A DNA stretch of 6,898 nt from Gemmatimonadota bacterium (lineage in GTDB: Bacteria > Gemmatimonadota > Gemmatimonadetes > JACCXV01). The notes beneath the pieces are model-generated. The model saw only the letters and a list, made by a program, of their open reading frames with translations. It made no database searches and was not told the DNA's origin. Both the position numbers and the translations under genes were made by a program. Each line of letters begins with the position of its first letter. Positions within the stretch are counted from its first letter, which is position 1. Below, in pieces: positions 1 to 5,003 of the stretch. Where the stretch lies: the NCBI GenBank assembly GCA_013696835.1, contig JACCXV010000362.1, forward strand, positions 1 through 6,898, written 5' to 3'.

Positions 1-3
1 TGA

Positions 4-33
4 TTGACAGTGTCGTGAAGCCGGGCGTACCTT
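4..33 (+). promoter_or_regulatory. Candidate sigma-70 type promoter upstream of the first gene
   Basis: A perfect TTGACA (-35) lies at 4-9 and TACCTT (28-33), which keeps the TA...T of a -10 box, follows after an 18-base spacer. Transcription would start near base 40, only about 10 bases before the ATG at 50, giving a very short leader. That fits the absence of a clear Shine-Dalgarno before this gene. The match may be chance, and the -10 is poor. Confidence 0.3.
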
Positions 34-49
34 TCGGACCCTTTTCACC

Positions 50-814
50 ATGGGTAGCGACTTGATCTCTCTTTCGTCAGACCGCCGCCGCGCCGTCGAG
101 GCCCTGCTCAACCGGCTGGCTGGAGTACAATCGGCCAGGGTCGAGACCACCGAGGCGGGCCAGGTGGAGCGGATCCATGTCGTCTCCACCGGCAAGTTCT
201 CAACAAGCCAGCAGGCGCGTAACGTCGAGTCCGCCCTCCTGGCGGCGCTGAACCTCGACGTCGATCCGGGCCTGATCACGGTCGTCTCGCTCAAGTCGGA
301 CGGCGACGACCCTTCGGAAGCCTCCTCCGCCCCGCAGCCAGCCTTCGACCGCCGCGTGCGCCTGAACAGCATCCTGTACCAGCAGGAGGGGTTCAAGGTC
401 ACGGCCCACGCCGAGCTCGGCTGGGAGGGCCAGACCGTCCGCGGCTCGCATACCGATACCGACACGGCCAAGGGCCGCATGATGGCCGCCGCCCGCGCCA
501 CGATCGACGCGCTCGAGCGCATCGTGGAGGGCAGGGCCGGCTTCTTCCTCGAGGGACTAGAGACTCACCAGACATTCGAGCGTACTATAGCCGTGGTCGC
601 CCTGCGAGTGCTCTCCGAGACCCGCAAGACCGACCTGGCCGGGTGCGCGATCGTGGACGAGGACGCGAACTACGCGGCCGCCCAGGCGGTGCTCGGGGCC
701 GTGAACCGCTCCTTCCTGCACCTTTTGATGGCCCCCGGCTCCGCCACCGGCGGAAGCCCACCCGCAACGACGTCAACGAATGGAGAGGCCCGAGAAAAGT
801 ACGCCACGAGCTGA
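50..814 (+). CDS. Hypothetical protein, two alpha/beta domains
   Basis: This 254-residue soluble protein is one I cannot name. Residues 10-84 look like a small alpha/beta domain: a helix, a strand around SARVET, a strand RIHVVST, then a helix ending in ALNLDVD and a last strand LITVVSL. An Asp/Ser/Pro-rich linker (85-100) leads to a second domain (102-222) with two long strands, a helix rich in Ala (AAARATIDALERI), two more strands and a C-terminal helix ending AVLGAVNR. The last 30 residues are low-complexity Gly/Ser/Thr/Pro and probably disordered. There is no signal peptide, membrane segment or obvious catalytic motif. From memory only, similar two-part proteins occur beside membrane HD-GYP genes in other bacteria, which would fit the neighbour at 1035. 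The second domain also faintly resembles the LeuA regulatory domain. The frame is closed by TGA at 5-7, so ATG 50 is the first ATG. GC-rich third positions mark it as chromosomal rather than part of the lower-GC cassette. Confidence 0.8.
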   Translation: MGSDLISLSSDRRRAVEALLNRLAGVQSARVETTEAGQVERIHVVSTGKFSTSQQARNVESALLAALNLDVDPGLITVVSLKSDGDDPSEASSAPQPAFDRRVRLNSILYQQEGFKVTAHAELGWEGQTVRGSHTDTDTAKGRMMAAARATIDALERIVEGRAGFFLEGLETHQTFERTIAVVALRVLSETRKTDLAGCAIVDEDANYAAAQAVLGAVNRSFLHLLMAPGSATGGSPPATTSTNGEAREKYATS

Positions 815-846
815 GCCGAGCGGATTGAGCGGAGCGACATCCTTGT

Positions 847-862
847 TGGCCGCTGTCGGGCA
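847..862 (+). promoter_or_regulatory. Weak sigma-54 -24/-12 promoter candidate
   Basis: TGGC at 847-850 and GCA at 860-862 give the obligatory GG-N10-GC spacing of a sigma-54 promoter. The -24 half is fair (TTGGC), but the -12 half reads GGGCA instead of TTGCA. Transcription would start near 873, with the small ORF start at 907. It would suit a cassette that encodes its own sigma-54 activator, but such a match in GC-rich DNA is easily accidental. Confidence 0.2.
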
Positions 863-875
863 GATGACCTGCCCG
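857..875. other. GC-rich hairpin between the first gene and the cassette
   Basis: CGGGCAG (857-863) pairs perfectly with CTGCCCG (869-875) around a 5-base loop, giving a 7-bp stem. No T-run follows on either strand, so this is not a standard intrinsic terminator. It could still slow read-through from the first gene or structure the leader of the small ORF. It overlaps the sigma-54-like match. Confidence 0.4.
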
Positions 876-887
876 GGCGGTAGAACG

Positions 888-909
888 CAAGAGGGAGGTG
901 TTGCTCTTG
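888..909 (+). promoter_or_regulatory. Shine-Dalgarno held in the loop of an inverted repeat
   Basis: CAAGAG (888-893) is the exact reverse complement of CTCTTG (904-909). The 10-base loop between them contains GGAGGTG (894-900), the strongest Shine-Dalgarno in the window. The TTG start of the small ORF (907-909) lies in the 3' arm. In RNA the fold would tie up the start codon; in DNA the repeat could be an operator. A second repeat, TCTTG (905-909) with CAAGA (917-921), shares the same arm. The Shine-Dalgarno is what decides the start of the small ORF. Confidence 0.45.
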
Positions 910-1002
910 ATCAATCCAAGAAATTTCCTGGCCGTAGGAGTTGTCGGCGGGGTTTGGAAATTCTTTGCCGCACTCTTAGGAACGCACGCCAACTTAGGCT
1001 AA
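907..1002 (+). CDS. Small hydrophobic peptide, 31 residues (putative)
   Basis: A 31-codon ORF starts at TTG 907, with GGAGG (894-898) 8 bases upstream, and ends at TAA 1000-1002, 32 bases before the HD-GYP gene. The product begins MINPRN, has a hydrophobic stretch from Phe7 to Gly25 broken by one Lys (18), with a GVVGG turn and an aromatic patch WKFF, and ends THANLG. It is too long and uncharged for a random leader. It could be one membrane-spanning helix, an exported signal peptide of the short hydrophobic kind, or a leader peptide that controls translation of the next gene. Upstream in-frame GTG 898 and TTG 901 overlap the Shine-Dalgarno and are unlikely starts. Function is unknown; existence rests on the ribosome site, hydrophobic pattern and position. 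A competing frame over the same bases (ATG 864) has no ribosome site. Confidence 0.45.
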   Translation: MINPRNFLAVGVVGGVWKFFAALLGTHANLG

Positions 1003-1034
1003 CAGCGTACTAGATCGGGCCTCTCCGACTTCAC

Positions 1035-2378
1035 ATGATAGCATTAAGAATATTTACCGGCTTCCTCTTTTTCTGTAGCGCCATAATTGCGTTTGTACTT
1101 GCAGAGGCGAATCGTACAGTTTTGTCATGGCAAGACGCCCTTGGCCTCATTCTGTTCTTCATGATTAACGTTGTGGCTGAGACCAAGCCTCTTAAACTCC
1201 CCAGTTCAAGAAGCGATAGTAAAGCCGAAATCACCATATCTGGTCTATCATCTTACGCGCTACTTGCCCTATTCCATCCGCTCCACGCAGCTCTTGCTAG
1301 TGCCGCGGCCGTTGCCACTGCGCAGGTATTTATAGAAAAGAAAACCCCCTTAAAATGTGTTTTTAACACGTGCCAATCGTTTATTACAGTCGCCGCAGCA
1401 AGTCTAGCATTTCACAACATAACGCAACTGCAACTCAAATCCGTTATACCACCGTTAGTGGTCGGTCTTGCGTGCGCTATCACCGTTTACTTTATCATCA
1501 ATACGAGCCTTGTGAGCGTTGGGCTAGCCCTTCTGGCGAACTCTAGCTTTTTTCGAACATGGGCGAGTAATTTCCGTTGGGAGTTGATATACATTGGTGG
1601 TACTATTCCGTTGGCGCTTCTTTTGATAGTTGCGTACCAATACTTATGGATTGCGGGCCCACTGCTATTTATTGCTCCATTGTTTCTTCTTAGGGAGGCC
1701 TATGCCCAGTACGTCCGTCTTAAGACGACTTATACGGAAACCGTCCGGACGCTCATCAAAGTCATTGAGACACATGATACATATACTGCCGGGCACTCAC
1801 TCCGCGTTGCAGAGTATGCAAAGAGAATTGCGGTAGCGCGCAAATTGTCAGTGAAGGAAGTGGAGAAGATTGAGATTGCTGCTTACCTTCACGATTTGGG
1901 CAAGGTTGATCTTGCTATTACCCACCTCGTTCGCAAGCCTGGAAGGCTTACGGCCGAAGAAAAGAGGCGCGTTCAACTACACCCCCTTGTTAGTGCCGAT
2001 CTCGCAGCGCAAGTGACGTTTTTCAAGGGCGATATCGAGGACATTATCCGACATCATCATGAGCATTTTAACGGAACCGGTTACCCTCACAAGCTGAGTG
2101 GCCACGCTATCCCGCTGGGTTCCCGGATTATTTTAATAGCCGATGCTTTTGATGCAATGACGTCGAACCGTATGTATAGAAATGCTCTCGACTTAGATAA
2201 CGTGCGGTCAGAGTTTATTAGATTTTCTGGTATTCAGTTTGACCCAGAGCTTGTACCGCTACTTCTTGAGCACTGTGCAAGAGACGCTGCATTTGTTATC
2301 CCGCAAGTTGAGATTCCGTATGAAGAATTTCTGTCGGCCCAGATAACTGAACCCGAGGCGCAAAGCATTAGCGCCTAG
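1035..2378 (+). CDS. Membrane-bound HD-GYP domain c-di-GMP phosphodiesterase
   Basis: This 447-residue protein is predicted to hydrolyse cyclic di-GMP at the inner face of the cytoplasmic membrane. Residues 1-220 form about six or seven hydrophobic segments (near 3-23, 33-48, 68-99, 110-127, 137-168 and 185-220), a membrane sensor region without a PAS or GAF domain. A linker (221-240) leads to the HD-GYP domain (about 232-425). Its metal and signature residues are present: His254 (GHSLRVAEY), the HD pair His286-Asp287 with Lys290 (HDLGK), HHHEH at 340-344, GTGYP at 347-351, and Asp370 in ADAFDAMTSNRMYR. It therefore looks catalytically competent; the products would be pGpG or GMP as known for the family. 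ATG 1035 is the only start after the in-frame TAG at 1011-1013. It lacks a Shine-Dalgarno, so translation may depend on the small ORF upstream. Codon use is far more AT-rich than in the flanking genes. The gene is probably in an operon with the TPR activator 20 bases downstream. Confidence 0.93.
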   Translation: MIALRIFTGFLFFCSAIIAFVLAEANRTVLSWQDALGLILFFMINVVAETKPLKLPSSRSDSKAEITISGLSSYALLALFHPLHAALASAAAVATAQVFIEKKTPLKCVFNTCQSFITVAAASLAFHNITQLQLKSVIPPLVVGLACAITVYFIINTSLVSVGLALLANSSFFRTWASNFRWELIYIGGTIPLALLLIVAYQYLWIAGPLLFIAPLFLLREAYAQYVRLKTTYTETVRTLIKVIETHDTYTAGHSLRVAEYAKRIAVARKLSVKEVEKIEIAAYLHDLGKVDLAITHLVRKPGRLTAEEKRRVQLHPLVSADLAAQVTFFKGDIEDIIRHHHEHFNGTGYPHKLSGHAIPLGSRIILIADAFDAMTSNRMYRNALDLDNVRSEFIRFSGIQFDPELVPLLLEHCARDAAFVIPQVEIPYEEFLSAQITEPEAQSISA

Positions 2379-2398
2379 GTGGGGGGTATTTGGCGTAG

Positions 2399-4402
2399 GT
2401 GAGAAAGGTGCCTCGGGCGGGCGTCACTGTTGTGCATACCCTTGTAGGCATACCAGCAGATATAGGCGATCTTGAGAAGATCGCCTATTGTCGTTCGTTT
2501 GCTCGGTTACTGGTGGGTCTTGGTGAGGTGGAGATAGCAGTTTCATATTTGGAGTTTGCGATTGCACTTGCCGCGTCGAGCGGGTCAAACCGGGACCTTT
2601 CTGATCTACACGCGGATTATGGTCTTGCTCTTTGCAGCAAGGGGGAGTGGGAAGGGGCATTGGAGAGCTACACGAGGAGCTGGAATGTCAGAACGCACTG
2701 TGCTCCGGAGAATCGTGCCCGAGTATTAAATGGCATTGCGAATCAGGAGTGTGGGCTAGGTAATTGGCGGCGGGCATCGGAACTATATGGTGATGCAAGC
2801 AAGGTCGCGCCAAGGAGCGTATGGGCTAGTTATGCCGAGGCCAATATGGCCATGCAACTCGCTCACCGGGGGCAGCTCGCACCGGCGCTTGAGATGGACT
2901 TGCGTGCACTTAGAAGTTTGGAGGAGATGGAGGATGAATGGGGGTGGCAGCACGTTTCGGCGAATTTACTTTATCACTACGTGTTGGACAATAACCATAG
3001 AGCGGTGGAGAAGTTGCGAATCAGTCTTGAACAACGGCTAGCTTCGGGCGTGCCAGGAGTATGGAAGTTTGATGTGCTTGACACGCTGCTCGTGTACTCG
3101 CTCAAAGTAGGTGATCTAGAAGATGCTGCCGTGATACGTGACAAACTGCGTAGAGCGGCTTTACAGCAAGAGAATTGCATACAACAGGGGTGGTTACGAC
3201 TGCGTGAGGCTATGTGGATGCGGCACGCTGGAGACTCAAGGGGCAGCATAGCTACCCTAGAGCGGAGTCTTCAGTCAAAATTGAAGGACGCATTGCTAAT
3301 AGCTTTGACTCAGTTTGAGTTAGCGTCCGGTGCGGCGGTGATCCGCGAGGTGGCGCTTGCCTCCCGAAGTGCAGATATTGCATTCCGAATGTTTAGAAAG
3401 CTTGGTTTTACCAGAGACGAGATACGTCGGCGACGACAGTTGTTGACTAGCATGGCTGTTCAGCCGACGCGTCCCACACGGACAGGTGGCGCATTTAATG
3501 AATATATAGGTGCATCACAAAGTATATCAAATGTAAGAAAGTTGTGCCGGCGGGTGGCGAAGTCTGAATGTATTGTTGTGCTTCTGGGGGAGTCGGGCAC
3601 GGGCAAGAGCGCCTTGGCGCGGTTGATTCACGTGTCTTCAACTAAGGCGGCTCGCCCATATGTCAAGTTTGACTGTACATGCAACGATGAAGGGATGGTT
3701 GAGAGTCTCTTGTTTGGCCATGTAAGGGGGGCTTTCACCGGTGCCGTGGGAGTGAGGGTGGGTTTGGTGGACGTGGCTTCAGGGGGCACTCTTTTCATCG
3801 ACGAAATAGGGGATTTGCCTTTAGCAATGCAGTCGAAGCTGCTAGCTCTGCTCGAGGAAGGTACGTTTAGACCTGTAGGGGGGCATGCTGAGAAGCGTGT
3901 TCAGGTTCGGTTTATCGTCGCTACCAACCGCAATCTTGAGGCTGATGTAGCGGAGGGTAGATTCAGAGAAGACCTGTTCTACAGGCTCGGAACTTTCATG
4001 ATCACCCTTCCGCCGTTGCGGGAGCACACCGAAGACATTCCTCAGCTTGTGGAGAAGTTTCTAGGGGAATTGAACGCCCGGCATGGGCAGGGGAAGCTCT
4101 TGATGCGCGGAGTCCTCGCTCGTCTTCAGGAGTACGACTGGCCGGGTAACGTTAGGCAATTGAGTAGGGCTCTAGAACGTGCTTATCTCTTGAGCGATGG
4201 ACGGGAGATTTCTTTGGCTGCGTTTAGTATTCATGGGCTGGAGAAGTGCAGTCAGGTCATTAGGACTTTAGATGAGGTAGAAGGCGATCACATTCGTCGC
4301 GTGCTCGAGATTGCTGGAGGGAACAAGAGTCGCGCGGCCAGGTTGCTTGGTATGAAGCGTACCACGTTATACTCCCGTATGCAGACCTTGGGATTGCACT
4401 GA
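2399..4402 (+). CDS. TPR-sensor sigma-54-dependent transcription activator (AAA+ / Fis HTH)
   Basis: This 667-residue protein should remodel sigma-54 RNA polymerase to open promoters. Residues about 24-345 are paired TPR-like helices (for example around GLALCSKGEWEGALESY and GNWRRASELY) in place of a receiver, GAF or PAS sensor; such repeats bind proteins or peptides. The AAA+ domain follows (about 366-595): Walker A GESGTGKS (397-404), the sigma-54 contact loop GAFTGA (444-449, intact), Walker B ending Asp468-Glu469, and the arginine region FREDLFYRL (522-530). The end (about 625-667) is a Fis-type helix-turn-helix, NKSRAARLLGMKRTTLYSR. All parts look functional. GTG 2399 is the first start after an in-frame TAG (2396-2398); GTG 2408 is equally possible and has AGGTGA (2397-2402) five bases upstream. 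The gene lies 20 bases after the HD-GYP stop. Its codon use matches the lower-GC cassette. A repeat-rich stretch overlaps codons 12-30. Targets are unknown; neighbouring cassette genes are the natural guess. Confidence 0.93.
   Translation: MRKVPRAGVTVVHTLVGIPADIGDLEKIAYCRSFARLLVGLGEVEIAVSYLEFAIALAASSGSNRDLSDLHADYGLALCSKGEWEGALESYTRSWNVRTHCAPENRARVLNGIANQECGLGNWRRASELYGDASKVAPRSVWASYAEANMAMQLAHRGQLAPALEMDLRALRSLEEMEDEWGWQHVSANLLYHYVLDNNHRAVEKLRISLEQRLASGVPGVWKFDVLDTLLVYSLKVGDLEDAAVIRDKLRRAALQQENCIQQGWLRLREAMWMRHAGDSRGSIATLERSLQSKLKDALLIALTQFELASGAAVIREVALASRSADIAFRMFRKLGFTRDEIRRRRQLLTSMAVQPTRPTRTGGAFNEYIGASQSISNVRKLCRRVAKSECIVVLLGESGTGKSALARLIHVSSTKAARPYVKFDCTCNDEGMVESLLFGHVRGAFTGAVGVRVGLVDVASGGTLFIDEIGDLPLAMQSKLLALLEEGTFRPVGGHAEKRVQVRFIVATNRNLEADVAEGRFREDLFYRLGTFMITLPPLREHTEDIPQLVEKFLGELNARHGQGKLLMRGVLARLQEYDWPGNVRQLSRALERAYLLSDGREISLAAFSIHGLEKCSQVIRTLDEVEGDHIRRVLEIAGGNKSRAARLLGMKRTTLYSRMQTLGLH
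2434..2454. repeat. Tandem 7-bp direct repeat GCATACC
   Basis: GCATACC occurs at 2434-2440 and again at 2448-2454, a 14-base step, inside codons 12-19 of the activator gene. It sits 8 bases before a perfect inverted repeat. Since 14 is not a multiple of 3, the repeat does not encode repeated amino acids, which favours a DNA- or RNA-level role or chance. Confidence 0.5.
2462..2488. repeat. Perfect 12-bp inverted repeat (hairpin) inside the activator gene
   Basis: ATAGGCGATCTT (2462-2473) and AAGATCGCCTAT (2477-2488) are exact reverse complements around a GAG triloop. The structure covers exactly nine codons (22-30, encoding I-G-D-L-E-K-I-A-Y) about 60 bases after the start. It is followed by the partly T-rich run TGTCGTTCGTTTG. 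As RNA it would be a very stable stem close to the start and might act as an attenuator or weak terminator between the two large genes. As DNA it is a dimer-type operator candidate. Coding through it is supported by the first TPR helix beginning at residue 28. Confidence 0.7.
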
Positions 4403-4661
4403 ATTCTCAGGGGCTTCTCTGTGGTTCGTGAGTGCTGGTCGTACGTCGTCCGATTGCAGGGTTGTTTCTTGTAAGAATTGGCCTGACCATCAGCGTCGTT
4501 GACTTCCTATCTTGCTCCCGCGATCTTGTTCACTGTCTTGCTACCGCTTTGAGTATTGAGCCGTCAATGGGTTCTGGTTCTTGTAATCCTCTGACACTCA
4601 GGGACATTGGAGATGAATAAGACTTGGTCCGTCTTGCGAGGGTGGAGGTGTCGCATCGGAA
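4403..4661. other. Gene-poor stretch after the activator, with TCTTG repeats
   Basis: I see no convincing gene here. An open frame from GTG 4432 to TAA 4620 (62 codons) lacks a ribosome site and any recognisable domain. TCTTG occurs six times on the + strand (starting at 4467, 4510, 4524, 4536, 4579 and 4632); two copies extend to TTCTTGTAA (4466-4474 and 4578-4586). TTGACT (4499-4504) with GATCTT (4522-4527) at 17-base spacing is a weak promoter candidate. CGCAT (4652-4656) pairs with ATGCG (4662-4666) across the next gene's start codon. No U-tailed terminator was found. Base composition is intermediate, so the right edge of the cassette probably lies in or just after this stretch. Confidence 0.45.
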
Positions 4662-5003
4662 ATGCGTGATCTGCCATCAGACGTGGTGGTGCTAGCTGCT
4701 TTCGCGGGCTTTGTTGTTGAGGATGGACACACGGTTCTAGGCTTCCCGGTTCTCTCGAACGCCTCTTGCGAGCACCACCTGGTCATCTACACGGCGCAAA
4801 TACCGGACGGCCGCACGCGTTTGGTAGCCTTCGCCAAGCGCGACAGCCGCGACCCGGACGTCCCCGCCCGCGAGTGGTCGATCCACTGCAAGGCGGAGAT
4901 GCCCGCCTCTCGTTTGGACCAGTTCGTCGCCCTCTTACGGGACCGTCTCGATGGCGGCACGCTCGAGGTCCGCGAGGTCCGGGAGCTCAGCCCAACCGGG
5001 TGA
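4662..5003 (+). CDS. Hypothetical protein, first gene of the Fur operon
   Basis: This 113-residue protein is unrecognised. Residues 1-30 are hydrophobic and acidic (VVVLAAFAGFVVEDG). Residues 38-75 look like two or three beta strands (HHLVIYTAQI, RTRLVAFAKR, REWSIHCKAEM). A helix (SRLDQFVALLRDRL) and a last strand (TLEVREVREL) follow. It has no clear catalytic motif. ATG 4662 is the first start after the in-frame TGA at 4614-4616; GGAGG (4644-4648) lies 13 bases upstream, rather far, and a 5-bp hairpin covers the start. The first 100 bases are clearly lower in GC than the rest, so the 5' end may have been rebuilt when the cassette arrived; GTG 4683 is an alternative start. The stop overlaps the start of the Fur gene in a GTGA junction, which argues for translational coupling and that this frame is real. 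Confidence 0.65.
   Translation: MRDLPSDVVVLAAFAGFVVEDGHTVLGFPVLSNASCEHHLVIYTAQIPDGRTRLVAFAKRDSRDPDVPAREWSIHCKAEMPASRLDQFVALLRDRLDGGTLEVREVRELSPTG

Larger units (their letters stand above)
815..4661. other. Lower-GC accessory cassette (probable genomic island)
   Basis: Counted by hand on sample lines, the middle of the window is about 42-50% GC (for example 1501-1560 and 2161-2220), whereas 5941-6000 is about 75%. The shift starts somewhere between 815 and 900 and ends between about 4620 and 4765. The cassette holds the small ORF, the HD-GYP gene, the TPR/sigma-54 activator gene and a 260-base non-coding tail. I found no integrase, transposase, tRNA or matching end repeats, so acquisition by transfer is inferred from composition alone. 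The bounds given are the gene edges, not mapped junctions. Confidence 0.5.

Noticed and set aside
815..906. A c-di-GMP riboswitch in the leader of the cassette
   Set aside because: None of the conserved GEMM-I loop sequences (such as GCACAGGGCAAACC) is present; only a simple hairpin is seen.
956..968. TTTGGAAATTCTTTGCC as a sigma-54 promoter before the HD-GYP gene
   Set aside because: The GG to GC spacing is 9 instead of the strict 10 bases, and it lies inside the small ORF.
864..1013. Alternative 49-codon frame from ATG 864 overlapping the small peptide ORF
   Set aside because: It lacks a Shine-Dalgarno and gives a Cys/Arg-rich product, while the overlapping frame from TTG 907 has a strong ribosome site and a coherent hydrophobic pattern.
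2380..2395. GG-N10-GC match in the HD-GYP to activator gap
   Set aside because: It arises from a run of seven Gs, so the spacing is trivially met; the -12 element is poor and the gap is only 20 bases.
4432..4620. 62-codon plus-strand frame starting at GTG 4432
   Set aside because: No ribosome site, no domain and unremarkable codon use; it contains several of the TCTTG repeats, better explained as non-coding DNA.
4613..4669. 18-codon frame from ATG 4613 ending just inside the next gene
   Set aside because: GGAG lies too close to the ATG, the product is short and featureless, and nothing supports translation.
815..4750. Attachment-site direct repeats at the cassette ends
   Set aside because: The only shared string of note, GGAGGTGT (894-901 and 4644-4651), is Shine-Dalgarno-like and too short to count.
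4766..4999. Upstream extension of the Fur reading frame to ATG 4766
   Set aside because: Fur proteins begin at about residue 1 of the GTG 5000 start; the extension is Pro/Arg/Gly-rich sequence typical of a shifted frame through the hypothetical gene at 4662-5003.
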